Source of the DNA: Paenibacillus glycanilyticus NBRC 16618
Lineage (GTDB): Bacteria > Bacillota > Bacilli > Paenibacillales > Paenibacillaceae
Length of the DNA stretch: 64,000 bases
Direction of reading: 5' to 3'
NCBI RefSeq assembly: GCF_004000805.1
Contig: NZ_BILY01000021.1
Span: 1 to 64,000, forward strand
Shown: in pieces, positions 43,058 through 52,475 of the stretch
Numbering within the stretch: position 1 is the stretch's first letter
Layout: each line of letters opens with the position of its first letter
Notes under the pieces: generated by a model
Told to the model about the DNA's origin: nothing
Seen by the model: only the letters and a program-made list of their open reading frames with translations
The model's database searches: none
Made by a program: the position numbers and the translations under genes

Positions 43058-43961
43058 CATAAAGGTTCAGCGTTTTTCGAAGCTGTTCTTTCATGACGGC
43101 CCGAAGCTCCAAGGGCTCAAGCACCTCCGCGCCGCTGCCAAAGCCAAGCAGGATCGACCACAGCCAGGTTGCCTCAGCCGGCTTATATACGGGAATCCGC
43201 ATCGTCATGCTGCCATCGGAATGGAAGGTTTTCGGGACGTAGCCGAATTGATCCATCGCATCCGCCAAGGCTTCAGGCCCTACCTTAACCACGACATCCT
43301 CAACCAGACTCTGATCTCCGACAAAAGGGCCAGCCTCCTCCGGCACCTCCCGATGAGGTTCAAAGCAACGCTCCGTCTGGAACGCCTCCACCATGCGGGA
43401 TAACCGGAACTCCCGATAATCGCAGCGCGTCAAGCAATAGCCGTAAATATACCAGCTGCCGTACTTGAAGTGAAGCCTGACCGGCTCCAGTTCGCGGGTG
43501 GTCCGTTCATTCTTCGCGTTAATGTAGTCGAACCGGATCACTTTGCGCTCCGTAATCGCCGCGCGCAGTAAAGGCAGCGTCTCGGGATCCGTTCTGCGCG
43601 TCTCGAAATCTACGGCTAGACTTGGAGTCCGCCGCTCGGTTCCAACGGTTTGCAGTCTCTCGATTGTCCCTTGCGCCCGCTCGTCTTCGAAAACGGTGGA
43701 AAGGCCTTTCAGCACCGTCACCAGAGCATTTACGTCATAGGAGCCAAGCAGGCTTTTATCCATCTTGAAGCCTTCCATCATGCCGAAGCCGCCCTTGTTT
43801 CCCTGATAAGAGACAACCGGAAAGCCCGCCGCGCAGATGACGTCGATATCCCGGTAAATCGTTCTTTGGGATACCTGGAACTCCTCGGCCAGCGCATTGG
43901 CGGGCAGGACATCGTTATTCAGCAGCTTATAGATAATGGAGATCAACCGCTCCAGCTTCAT
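43053..43961 (-). CDS. WYL-domain transcriptional regulator (YafY family)
   Basis: A 302-residue regulator. N-terminal winged helix (MKLERLISIIYKLLNNDVLP, then EEFQVSQRTIYRDIDVICAA), central WYL domain (about residues 140-215, with GSWYIYGYCLTRCDYREFRL) and a C-terminal WCX domain. WYL proteins sense small ligands or single-stranded DNA and regulate diverse genes. The open frame runs further upstream, but the ATG at 43961 with GGTGG before it matches the family start. The neighbouring DinB gene may be its target; not shown. Confidence 0.88.
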   Translation of the reverse strand: MKLERLISIIYKLLNNDVLPANALAEEFQVSQRTIYRDIDVICAAGFPVVSYQGNKGGFGMMEGFKMDKSLLGSYDVNALVTVLKGLSTVFEDERAQGTIERLQTVGTERRTPSLAVDFETRRTDPETLPLLRAAITERKVIRFDYINAKNERTTRELEPVRLHFKYGSWYIYGYCLTRCDYREFRLSRMVEAFQTERCFEPHREVPEEAGPFVGDQSLVEDVVVKVGPEALADAMDQFGYVPKTFHSDGSMTMRIPVYKPAEATWLWSILLGFGSGAEVLEPLELRAVMKEQLRKTLNLYE

Positions 43962-44165
43962 GAGTATCCACCGCCCGTCCATTCGTTTATATATTCTTAA
44001 ATAATTGCTAACAGGTATTTCCATCCAAAGAGGAATCAATATATTACAGGATATAAGCTTTGTCAATCGCCATGACCGTATTCCGACAGACAAGAGAGGA
44101 TCGTATCTTGCAAAAAAAGACCAGTACCGCAAAGGCTAGCGGCGCTGATCTTATAGGTTATAGGG

Positions 44166-45317
44166 TTAACGGCTCCAGCCGTTTGCCAGAACCTGCCTTG
44201 CAAACAGCTCCCCGTCAAATTCGAGGCCAAAGCCCGCTTTGTCCGGTACATAAAACTTGCCGTCCTCTACCCGGTATGCGGACGTGTCCATTCCTTCTAT
44301 CGCGATATCATCGTATTCGACAAATTCAAAGTTGTTAATCGCTGCCGCAATATGCCCAAGCGCATAAATGCCGTATGCATTGCCGTAGCAATGCGGTGCC
44401 GACCGCAGTCCAGCCTGGTCAAGCTCCGCGCCAAGCTCCAGCCAATGCGTAAAGCCCGGATAAATCACATCGTACTGGAGCACGTCAACCAGTCCTTTTT
44501 TCGCCCAGCTCACGAGATGAGGAGACGCAAGCCCTTCTCCGTCGGCTATAAGCACATTCTGCCCGCGTTCCCGGAGCCAGGCCTTCAGGTCGGCATACAA
44601 GGCATCGTCCTCGTGGAAAGCCTCTTCAATCCAATGCAGATTCACATCTTGGACGGCTGCCAGCACTTCCTTGGTCAGATTGAGATTATACGCGTTGTTG
44701 GCATCAATCATAATCTTCCCTTCGGGTCCGGCAATCTCGGCAACGCCGTGAATAATGGCGATGTCCCGCTTCGTCCCTTCCAGCACGGGCATATGTCTGC
44801 CGCCGCGGCCAACTTTAATCTTGAAGTTGCGGTGACCTTTGGAGAAGCCTTGAGCAGCCTCCTCTTTCAGCAGCGCGACCGCGTCCCGCTCATTTGCCAA
44901 GTGCAAGTCGTCAAAATAGAGAGAGGTGTCATAGCAGGGTACGACTAGCGGAGATCCCGGAGCACGGTTAACCGCGGACACCAATTCATACACGGGGGTA
45001 TTCAGTCTGCGCCCCAGCCAGTCCAGAATGGGGTATTCGAGCGGAATGCGGTAAGGCTCAACAATTTGGCCGTTCGAATCAAACAGATCTATTAGCCTCA
45101 TTCCTAGAGCGGCTTCCGCGAGCTCCTCGGTCATCGATCCCGTGTGACCATACCCTGTCTCCCCGTCAATCGTAAGGCGGGCGATACGGACCGAGCAATG
45201 CTTGCCGTGATTGCCAAGCCTGCCGTTTGAACCCGCGTTTCGCGCGCGCTCGCCCGTAAGAGTTGCAACCTCGATCTTTTCTACTTTCCATTCAGGCTGA
45301 ATAAGAGATAGATTCAT
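44166..45317 (-). CDS. enolase-superfamily enzyme (mandelate racemase/muconate lactonizing group)
   Basis: A 383-residue enzyme with the capping domain and (beta/alpha)7-beta barrel of the mandelate racemase group. Visible active-site elements: KIK (about residues 164-166) in RNFKIKVGRGG, metal ligands in IMIDANNAY (Asp near 203), the ligand Glu in WIEEAFHED and the next in IADGEGL. It would abstract the alpha proton of a carboxylic acid, as a dehydratase or racemase; the substrate is not known. The ATG at 45317 follows AGGAG. Single gene, no sugar genes adjacent. Confidence 0.85.
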   Translation of the reverse strand: MNLSLIQPEWKVEKIEVATLTGERARNAGSNGRLGNHGKHCSVRIARLTIDGETGYGHTGSMTEELAEAALGMRLIDLFDSNGQIVEPYRIPLEYPILDWLGRRLNTPVYELVSAVNRAPGSPLVVPCYDTSLYFDDLHLANERDAVALLKEEAAQGFSKGHRNFKIKVGRGGRHMPVLEGTKRDIAIIHGVAEIAGPEGKIMIDANNAYNLNLTKEVLAAVQDVNLHWIEEAFHEDDALYADLKAWLRERGQNVLIADGEGLASPHLVSWAKKGLVDVLQYDVIYPGFTHWLELGAELDQAGLRSAPHCYGNAYGIYALGHIAAAINNFEFVEYDDIAIEGMDTSAYRVEDGKFYVPDKAGFGLEFDGELFARQVLANGWSR

Positions 45318-45413
45318 CGTCGTTTCACTCCTATTAGTTAAAGGAATAGTTCCAACTTCATCCAATATATTATGCCCGCAACAAATATGTCAAAATAAAA
45401 TATATTCATTATA

Positions 45414-45721
45414 TTAAAATAGATTCATTTCCTGAATAAGCTTCTCTCTAACCAGAGGCCACTCCTCCTCCAAAATGCTGTAAAACACGTTATCATGAAC
45501 CGTTCCGCCATCCGTCGCATCCACTCGATGCCTTCGAAGCACGCCTTCCCTCACTGCCCCAATCTTCTCCAGCGCTCTTTGCGACCGCAAATTGCTCCCG
45601 CTGGCCGAGAATTGGACCCGAATTACGCCAAGCTCTTCGAAACTATATTGAATCAGCAACAGCTTGCAGGCCGGGTTTATTCCTTACGGTTTTCCAACGT
45701 CAGATTCGTATGAAATTTCAT
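45414..45721 (-). pseudogene. GNAT acetyltransferase remnant with an internal deletion
   Basis: On the minus strand a good ribosome site (GGAGGG) and an ATG at 45721 start MKFHTNLTLENRKE, typical of a GNAT/RimJ-type acetyltransferase, and then hit TAA after 14 codons. In another frame directly after this comes GINPACKLLLIQYSFEELG and the complete C-terminal part (SQRALEKIGAVREGVLRRHR). The acetyl-CoA-binding core of about 90 residues between the two is missing. The reading is a gene inactivated by an internal deletion with frame loss. An 81-codon frame from a TTG at 45659 could still be read but would not make an active enzyme. Confidence 0.75.
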
Positions 45722-45899
45722 AGCGAGCCCTCCTTTTCCACTATCCTATCAATAAGGACAGGGCGGCATGAATGCAAGGAGGAACCGAATATTTGTATTA
45801 TTTTGCAAGCATGCCTGCAGGTTGACGGGAAGCCCGGCTTTCAGTACCATCTTAAAATAGAAAAGCCCCCAGGGGCTCTATGGATTTGAAGGAGGAGTA

Positions 45900-47141
45900 A
45901 TGAATTACATTAAAGATTTGCTTGTTGAACTAGGAGTTAGCACTAACTTGTCTGTCTATCTGGCTAGTATTGCGATCGTTATTATCGCGGGAATCGTGAG
46001 CATAGCCGCCAACTTTATAACCAAAAAGGTTGTGCTGCGCATCGTCAGCCATTACATCCGGAACAACCGGTACCGTTGGGACAATTATTTGCTGGATCGC
46101 AAAGTGTTTCATAAGCTGTCCCATATCGTTCCCGCCATTATCCTTTACTATTTCTCGTTCAGCTTCTCGGCCTACCATTCTCTTATTCTGAAGGGAATTA
46201 CGATCTATCTTATTATCGTGGTTCTGTTGGTGCTGGATGCTTTCCTAAACGCGGTTAACGATATTTATAGAACATACGATATTTCCCGGAGCCGCCCCAT
46301 CAAAGGATACGTTCAGGTAGTCAAAATCTTTCTGTTCATTATTGGCGGCATTCTGGCCATCTCGAACCTGATTGGCGAAAGCCCCGTTATTCTTATCAGC
46401 GGAATTGGCGCCTTGTCAGCCGTTATGCTGTTGATCTTTAAGGATTCGCTGCTTGGCCTGGTTGCAGGCATTCAATTATCAACGAACGATATGGTCCAGG
46501 TAGGCGATTGGATTGAAATGCCCAAATACGGAGCCGACGGAGATATCATTGATATATCGCTGCATACCGTCAAGGTGCAGAACTTCGATAAGACGATTAC
46601 CACCATCCCTTCGTATGCCCTTATTTCGGACTCATTCAAGAACTGGAGAGGCATGCAGGATGCCGGCGGCCGGCGCATTAAACGGGCCGTGTACATCGAT
46701 ATGAACAGCATCGGTTTCTGCACGCCCGAAATGATCGGGAAATTCAAAAAGATTCATCTCCTAAGCGAGTATATTCTGGATAAGGAAAAAGAAATCATGC
46801 ATTACAACCTGGAAAACGAGATTGACCCTACCGTCTCGGTGAACGGCAGAGCCATGACGAATATCGGCGTGTTCCGGGCTTATGTCGAGCGGTATGTGGA
46901 GCAGCATCCCAAAATCCATAAAGGCATGACGAGGATCGTCAGACAGCTCGCCCCCGCGGAGAATGGACTGCCTCTCGAAATTTACGCCTTCACGAACGAT
47001 ATTAACTGGGCTGTATACGAAGGCGTTCAATCGGATATCTTCGATCATATTCTGGCCGTTGCGCCGGAGTTTGGTCTTCATGTCTTCCAGAACCCGTCCG
47101 GTCAAGACTTCAAGAGTTTGCCGAAGGTCGGGGCTTATTAA
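45900..47141 (+). CDS. MscS family mechanosensitive ion channel (YbdG-like)
   Basis: A 413-residue protein with about five membrane helices (residues 15-185) and a C-terminal cytoplasmic domain. The pore-lining helix and beta domain of MscS are visible in ISGIGALSAVMLLIFKDSLL (about 161-180) and LGLVAGIQLSTNDMVQVGDW (about 180-199). Length and extra helices fit the YbdG/MscM subgroup. It relieves turgor at osmotic downshift. Start ATG after AAGGAGGAG. Confidence 0.88.
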   Translation: MNYIKDLLVELGVSTNLSVYLASIAIVIIAGIVSIAANFITKKVVLRIVSHYIRNNRYRWDNYLLDRKVFHKLSHIVPAIILYYFSFSFSAYHSLILKGITIYLIIVVLLVLDAFLNAVNDIYRTYDISRSRPIKGYVQVVKIFLFIIGGILAISNLIGESPVILISGIGALSAVMLLIFKDSLLGLVAGIQLSTNDMVQVGDWIEMPKYGADGDIIDISLHTVKVQNFDKTITTIPSYALISDSFKNWRGMQDAGGRRIKRAVYIDMNSIGFCTPEMIGKFKKIHLLSEYILDKEKEIMHYNLENEIDPTVSVNGRAMTNIGVFRAYVERYVEQHPKIHKGMTRIVRQLAPAENGLPLEIYAFTNDINWAVYEGVQSDIFDHILAVAPEFGLHVFQNPSGQDFKSLPKVGAY

Positions 47142-47258
47142 CCGCCTTGCAGGACTACTCTGCCGCGCAAGGCGCGTATTGCCGGTTATGCCGGTCCGGC
47201 TTGGCCAGCTAGCCGGTTGCGCCCGGCTTTATCAGGCTTTGCGCACCTTGACCAAAGC

Positions 47259-47447
47259 TACGTTGGATTTCATCCAATAAAATTGAACCCATACGGACTT
47301 CGTTTGAGGCTAGATTGGATTTCATACAGTCTAAACTCTCAAATGGATGCTCCAAAGACTAAATTCTCTAATTCTAGTGGATAAACTCCAATGTAGAGGT
47401 TCCTTTCGCGCTTGATTGGGCTATTATACTGGACAAAATCCAACGTA
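47259..47447. repeat. four-motif intergenic repeat, family 1, copy C
   Basis: Motifs forward at 47259-47277 and 47311-47329, inverted at 47377-47395 and 47429-47447; both pairs are exactly 52 bp apart. The first motif contains TTGGATTTCATCCAA, a perfect 6-bp mini-hairpin with a 3-nt loop. Spacers have diverged from copies A and B while the motifs are kept. Confidence 0.85.
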
Positions 47448-47460
47448 ACCGTAGACATAT

Positions 47461-47513
47461 AAAAAGAGACCGGTCCATCGTCAACAAATGTTAACGTTAG
47501 GCTGGTCTCTTTC
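47461..47513. terminator. terminator of the second sulfatase gene
   Basis: AAAGAGACC and GGTCTCTTT pair around a loop that includes a weaker inner stem; A and T runs flank it. Confidence 0.75.
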
Positions 47514-47516
47514 GCT

Positions 47517-48992
47517 TTATAGCCTATCCTTCCCCTCAAATTCACGAGGATGCCTGCGGATCAGCTCCGGCACGGCATCACCGCGTCCCGTCCGCTCAAG
47601 CCGCTCGAGGTAGCGCGGGAGCGATCCCTTCGCATGATATGGACCTCCCTCTTTCATGACCGTCCACAGCGGATCGGTGTCGTAAGGCATCGAGGCCATC
47701 ATCCGGTCATGCCAATCGTTCAGCCAATAGACCGCTTCCCTGCACAGGTCCGGCCGCTCCGCGGCAAGATTGATCTGCTCATGAGGGTCCTCCGCAATAT
47801 GGAACAGCATTTCCTTGTCGAACAGATGGTAGCCGTCATGATACGTGCGGATGTAGAGCCAATCGCCGAACCGCACGCTGCGCTGGCATACATGCGCGCA
47901 TTGCGACACAACCAAATATTCTCGTCCCGCCTCTTCGCCGGACTGCAGCACCTTCGCGTAGCTCGACCCGTCCCAGCTTGGCATAGGCTTCCGTCCGAGG
48001 AGCTCGGCTATCGTTGGCGGCAGATCCAAATGGTAATGGAGGCCTTTATCGACGATTCCCTCCTGCATGCCCGGCCAGCGAATAATCATCGGAATCCGGC
48101 AGGTTCCCTGATCGGCCGTGCCATGCTCCCCGTATATCCCAAGCTCGCCCATGTTCTCGCCATGATCGGCCGTAATAATGATGACGAGCTCCTCCATGAC
48201 GCCCTTTTTCTCAAGCAAGGCAAATAATTGGCCGATGTTCTCATCCATGAAGCGGACGCCGCAATCGTAGCCATCCACCATGCGCCTCAGATCATCCCGG
48301 CTGCGGATATCTCCCGGATGTCTCGGATAATTCGGCGATGTGGCGTTGTCGTACATATTGATTTCGCTGGCGCTATGCGGCCCTACCTTGCGCATATGCT
48401 TATCAAGCACCTCGTCCGTAATCCACTCCCGCAGCGGATCATCCTTAAACGGATTGCCGAACGATTCCGGGGCCCGGTACGGGGTATGCGGATCCCAATA
48501 ATTGACGTACAGCATCCAGTTATCCTGCTCCGCATTCCGGTCAATCCAGTCCAGGACAACGGGGGTTACCTCCTCCGCGGATTCCATTCCGCCTTTACCC
48601 GTATTGTAGATCTCATTAAAGCCGGCATAAAAAGTCCATGCGGAATGCCGCTCCCCAAACGGGCTGACAAGCGCGGTACGCATTCCCGCCTGCCTGAACA
48701 AGGCCGGGAAGCTTTCGGAGGCAAGACGGTCGCGAAAATCCCGTGACTCGCCTTCATGTCGAACATCTGCCGCAGACCCGCCATGTCCGACAACTCCGTT
48801 ATGAATGCCGAAGCGCCCGGTCATTAAAGCCGTTCGCGACGGGAAGCAAGGCGCATCGGAGGTATAGTAATTATCGAAGCGGACACCTTGGGCGGCGATC
48901 CGGTCAATATTCGGAGATGTTTGGCGGAGGTAACCGTAGCACCCCAGATGATCCGGCCTCGTCGAATCCAAATCCAGCAGCAAAATTCTCAT
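47517..48992 (-). CDS. sulfatase (Cys-type)
   Basis: A 491-residue sulfatase. The metal site strand is RILLLDLDSTRPDHLGCYGY (from residue 2), and the formylglycine motif is C49-F-P-S-R53 followed by TALMTG. A second metal element IIITADHGENMGELG lies near residue 275. No signal peptide, so cytoplasmic. It differs strongly from the first sulfatase in the window and is closer to heparan/chondroitin-type sulfatases. The ATG at 48992 follows AGGAG. Divergent from an AraC regulator that probably controls it. Confidence 0.88.
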   Translation of the reverse strand: MRILLLDLDSTRPDHLGCYGYLRQTSPNIDRIAAQGVRFDNYYTSDAPCFPSRTALMTGRFGIHNGVVGHGGSAADVRHEGESRDFRDRLASESFPALFRQAGMRTALVSPFGERHSAWTFYAGFNEIYNTGKGGMESAEEVTPVVLDWIDRNAEQDNWMLYVNYWDPHTPYRAPESFGNPFKDDPLREWITDEVLDKHMRKVGPHSASEINMYDNATSPNYPRHPGDIRSRDDLRRMVDGYDCGVRFMDENIGQLFALLEKKGVMEELVIIITADHGENMGELGIYGEHGTADQGTCRIPMIIRWPGMQEGIVDKGLHYHLDLPPTIAELLGRKPMPSWDGSSYAKVLQSGEEAGREYLVVSQCAHVCQRSVRFGDWLYIRTYHDGYHLFDKEMLFHIAEDPHEQINLAAERPDLCREAVYWLNDWHDRMMASMPYDTDPLWTVMKEGGPYHAKGSLPRYLERLERTGRGDAVPELIRRHPREFEGKDRL

Positions 48993-49197
48993 AATGTTGC
49001 TCCTCTCCCTCAATCCGTTTGCCATGATGGCTGTACCCGTATTATAGGTTTGGAGCTCCGGTCAGGTCGATGTACATTCCATCCTGTCCATGTACATTTC
49101 AACGATACGATGAGGGGCGAAGTTCTGCGCGGCCATTTACCCGGATCGGTAGTTTTGCTAGTATTTGATAAGAATCACTGCAAAGGACGGGGATCCC

Positions 49198-50001
49198 ATG
49201 CTGCAGCTGTTAAGCGTAAATTTCGACGACCACATTCCGAATTGGCGCACCCAAAGCGAGGTGCTCAGCTATCATGTCCTTGTTCTGGTTACGGACGGTA
49301 AAGTGAAATACACCATTAACGGGCAGGAGATTATTGCCGAACGGGGAGATTTTCTGTACATCCCGCAATCCACGCTTCGCAGCGGAGATACCATACCCGG
49401 CTTTCCTCACCAGAAATATACGGTTTTGATTACGACGGAGCCCGGGAGCAAGCTGGGTATCCCGTTTCTTGACCGGGGCGAATTTATTCGCTTCCGGCTG
49501 TCCAACCTCCATTACTTGCAGCGCAGATTCATCAAGCTGTTCGAAGAGATGAGGGGCGGCCGCAGCTTTCGCTCCTATATTGGCCTCGGACTAACGCAGG
49601 AGCTTATCGGTCTGCTTGCAAGAGAGCTGGAGAAGCCGGAGGTAACTCCCGCCAAGATGTTCTACGCGCAGCTGGTGAAGCAGTATTTGCTGGACCATTA
49701 CCGCGAGCATGTGGAAATCGAGCAGCTTGGGAAGCTTATTCATCGCTCGCCGAATTACACCACCGCTCTATTCAAAGAGGTATTCGGCCAAGCTCCCATC
49801 CGCTATATGCATCAGCTGCGCCTGCATGAAGCCTGCCGTCTCCTGCTCCACTCCGACATGTCCGTTGCGGATATCGCTCAATACTTGGGCTACTATGATC
49901 CCTCGTATTTTTTTCGGATGTTCAAGAAGCATGTCGGCCTGTCGCCGTCCGAATTTATTAGCAGCGGCAGAACGGAGGACCTGCCTCAGCTATTCCCTTA
50001 G
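49198..50001 (+). CDS. AraC family transcriptional regulator
   Basis: A 267-residue regulator with an N-terminal cupin sensor domain (LVTDGKVKYTINGQEIIAER) and two C-terminal helix-turn-helix motifs (VEIEQLGKLIHRSPNYTTAL, then MSVADIAQYLGYYDPSYFFR, about residues 170-260). It lies 205 bp from the divergent sulfatase gene, and sugar- or sulfate-ester-responsive activation of that gene is the natural inference. The ATG at 49198 follows AAGGACGGGG; an earlier TTG at 49165 lacks a box. Confidence 0.86.
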   Translation: MLQLLSVNFDDHIPNWRTQSEVLSYHVLVLVTDGKVKYTINGQEIIAERGDFLYIPQSTLRSGDTIPGFPHQKYTVLITTEPGSKLGIPFLDRGEFIRFRLSNLHYLQRRFIKLFEEMRGGRSFRSYIGLGLTQELIGLLARELEKPEVTPAKMFYAQLVKQYLLDHYREHVEIEQLGKLIHRSPNYTTALFKEVFGQAPIRYMHQLRLHEACRLLLHSDMSVADIAQYLGYYDPSYFFRMFKKHVGLSPSEFISSGRTEDLPQLFP

Positions 50002-50018
50002 GCTGCGTCCTTCCTCGC

Positions 50019-51359
50019 TCACCGGCTTCCCTTACGCACCTCTTCCGTAATGATTCGGACTCCTTCCTCAATCTGCTCAGCCCCGGTCTGGGAAATGCTG
50101 ATTCGCAGAAATTTCTCTTTATCCAGATAATTGGACAGGTAGAACCCCTTGCCGGACACGACGCTGACGTTTCTCTCCGCAAGACGCCTCAAGAGCTGCT
50201 CTACGTTCACCGTCTGCCTCAGCTTGAAATGCGTGTAAATTCCCGAACGGATATCCGGCACCTCCATTAATCCCGGCTCGTTATGCCGATTCACCGATTC
50301 GTTCAAAGCCAGCATTCTAGCCGCGTACAAGCCCGCTATCTTATGCTTATGCCGTTCGTACATGCCGTTCTTGATATACACCTCAAGCGCCGCCTGGGAG
50401 AGCAGCGAGGTGTCGGGGTATATTTTATAGGCATAAAAGGTGTTAAGCAGACGTTCCGGCAATACGATTGCGCCTAACCGCAAGCCAGGGAAAATAATCT
50501 TGGAGAAGCTTTTTACGTAAATGACATACTCGCCGCCATCGGAAGCGTAAATCGGGTCGGACTGCTGGTCTGCCCCAAGATCGGCCATATAATCGTCTTC
50601 CAGAATGTAGACGCCGTATTTGGCGGCCAGCTTGGCAATTCCTCTCCGTTCCTCGGCGTTATAGGAAGTGCCAAGCGGATTATGATACCTCGACATCGTA
50701 TAAAAAAATTTGATGCTGCCGCCCTTGAACCAACGCTCCAGCTCCTGAAGATCGATGCCCGCAGCCGTTCGGGCGATGCCATGCACCGGAATTTTCTCCG
50801 TCTCCAGAAACCGCAAATACCGGTCATAGCTGGGCTGCTCCACGAGCACAGCCTCCCTGCCGTTTGGGAACGGCATCTTCGCCAGTATCTCCAGCGCCTG
50901 CTGCGCGCCGGAGGTGACGAAGATCCTCTCGACTTTCGTGAATACCTGGTCACTCGCCAAATGCGAAACAAGCGTGTGACGGAAGGATTCCAGTCCCAGC
51001 GGGTCGCCATAAGTAAACAGGTCGTACTTATAAATATCGATCGCTTTGTTGAGACAATGCTGGAAATCCAAATAAGGAAAAGCATCCAGGTCCGGCAGAA
51101 CCGTCGCGAAGTAGATCATGCTGCCGTCCCGCTCATCCCGCCATTCCCCGGGCTTCACGACGACGTAGTACCCGCTTTGCGGCACCGAATAAATAACGTG
51201 GCGTTTTTCCAGCTCCGCATAAGCTCTCGTAATGGTACTGATGCTGCATCCGTAGGCTTCCGCGGCACTGCGGACGGAGGGCAGCTTTTGGCCGGGACGG
51301 TATTTTCCCTGCCGGATTTTCTCTTCCATATCGGATAGGATCAAAGCGTATTTTTTCAT
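50019..51359 (-). CDS. MocR-type regulator (GntR helix-turn-helix fused to aminotransferase domain)
   Basis: A 446-residue fusion: a GntR winged helix (about residues 1-70: QKLPSVRSAAEAYGCSISTI) and a class I aminotransferase-like domain. The PLP lysine is in YVKSFSKIIFPGLRLG (about residue 285), with the substrate-site YHNPLG near 225. MocR proteins use PLP as a sensor and often control neighbouring transporters or PLP-related genes. The 18-bp perfect palindrome between it and the divergent EamA transporter is its likely operator. Confidence 0.88.
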   Translation of the reverse strand: MKKYALILSDMEEKIRQGKYRPGQKLPSVRSAAEAYGCSISTITRAYAELEKRHVIYSVPQSGYYVVVKPGEWRDERDGSMIYFATVLPDLDAFPYLDFQHCLNKAIDIYKYDLFTYGDPLGLESFRHTLVSHLASDQVFTKVERIFVTSGAQQALEILAKMPFPNGREAVLVEQPSYDRYLRFLETEKIPVHGIARTAAGIDLQELERWFKGGSIKFFYTMSRYHNPLGTSYNAEERRGIAKLAAKYGVYILEDDYMADLGADQQSDPIYASDGGEYVIYVKSFSKIIFPGLRLGAIVLPERLLNTFYAYKIYPDTSLLSQAALEVYIKNGMYERHKHKIAGLYAARMLALNESVNRHNEPGLMEVPDIRSGIYTHFKLRQTVNVEQLLRRLAERNVSVVSGKGFYLSNYLDKEKFLRISISQTGAEQIEEGVRIITEEVRKGSR

Positions 51360-51383
51360 GCTCTCCTCCATGCGCTTTAGCCC

Positions 51384-51401
51384 AACTGTATCGATACAGT
51401 T
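51384..51401. promoter_or_regulatory. 18-bp palindrome, candidate MocR operator
   Basis: AACTGTATCGATACAGTT is a perfect palindrome located 25 bp before the MocR start and 106 bp before the divergent transporter start. The position fits autoregulation and control of the transporter. Confidence 0.75.
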
Positions 51402-51506
51402 AGGGTAAAACGGCGTTGTTTGGTTAACCGAAATCCCTTATCTTCAAATCAACGGTTACAGACGTTCGCGAACACGCTGCCGTAAGCTCCGAGAGGATGA
51501 TGCAAC

Positions 51507-52469
51507 ATGGGTCACAAGGAAATGAGGCTTCCCTATTTCCTCGCCGTGCTAAACGCGGTCATTATAGGCTTATCTTTTTTATTTGCCAAGACGGCACTGG
51601 ATTATGCCAGTCCGCTTGATACGCTGGCTTTTCGTTTTGCCTCATCGTTCCTGGTGATGTCCATTCCCGTGTTATTCGGCTGGATGAAGCTTTCCTACCG
51701 CGGCAAGCCGCTCCGCAAAGTGCTGCTGCTGGCATCCATGTACCCGCTTGGTTTCTTTACGCTTCAGGCTTATGGGCTGCAGCATGCCAGCTCGGCGGAA
51801 GGCGGCATCCTGTATGCGTTCACGCCGGTCGTTACGATGATGATTGCCTCCCTGTTTCTGAAAGAAACCACAACCGTTCTGCAGAAGCTGTCGATCCTCT
51901 TGTCGGTGTTTGGAGTGGTATTTATCTTTGTCATGAAAGGCAGCAGCATTGATCTGTCCAATCTGCTTGGCATTTCGCTTCTACTCTTGACCTGCTTCGC
52001 TTTTGCCGGCTATACCGTTCTGGCCCGCTCGTTATCCAGGCAGTTCAGCCCGGCGGAAATCACTTATTTGATGATGGGCATCGGCTTTGTCTTTTTTACG
52101 GTTACGGCATTCACTAGCCATGCCTCAGCCGGGACCCTTCCCCATATATTCGCGCCTCTGGTGAGCGGCACCTTTATGGCATCGCTTATCTTCCTGGGGA
52201 TCGTATCCTCCCTGTTAACGGCGCTAACCTCCAATTACATTTTGTCCAAGATGGAGGCGTCGAGAATGAGCGTATTCGCCAATCTCGCTACCATCGTGTC
52301 GATAACGGCCGGTGCGTTGTTCCTTGGAGAAGAAATAACGATTTATCATCTGATCGGCTCGGTGCTGATTATTGCCGGGGTTATCGGCACAAATCGACTT
52401 GGCCGGAAGAAGACAGCAGGACACGAGAATAGCAAGAAACTAAACGCTATAAACCATTCAAGGAGTTGA
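51507..52469 (+). CDS. EamA/DMT family transporter
   Basis: A 320-residue membrane protein with ten helices and two EamA repeats (first about residues 5-140, second about 155-292); conserved stretches are TALDYASPLDTLAFRFASSF and ALTSNYILSKMEASRMSVFA. Members export amino acids or other metabolites. Divergent from the MocR gene with a shared palindrome between them. ATG after GAGAGGATG. Confidence 0.88.
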   Translation: MGHKEMRLPYFLAVLNAVIIGLSFLFAKTALDYASPLDTLAFRFASSFLVMSIPVLFGWMKLSYRGKPLRKVLLLASMYPLGFFTLQAYGLQHASSAEGGILYAFTPVVTMMIASLFLKETTTVLQKLSILLSVFGVVFIFVMKGSSIDLSNLLGISLLLLTCFAFAGYTVLARSLSRQFSPAEITYLMMGIGFVFFTVTAFTSHASAGTLPHIFAPLVSGTFMASLIFLGIVSSLLTALTSNYILSKMEASRMSVFANLATIVSITAGALFLGEEITIYHLIGSVLIIAGVIGTNRLGRKKTAGHENSKKLNAINHSRS

Positions 52470-52475
52470 ACATAA

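Larger units (their letters stand above)
47142..47516. other. gene-free gap holding repeat copy C and a terminator
   Basis: 375 bp between convergent genes. After about 100 bp of GC-rich sequence with short inverted repeats around GCCGG come the four-motif repeat (47259-47447) and the hairpin at 47461-47513. Confidence 0.8.
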
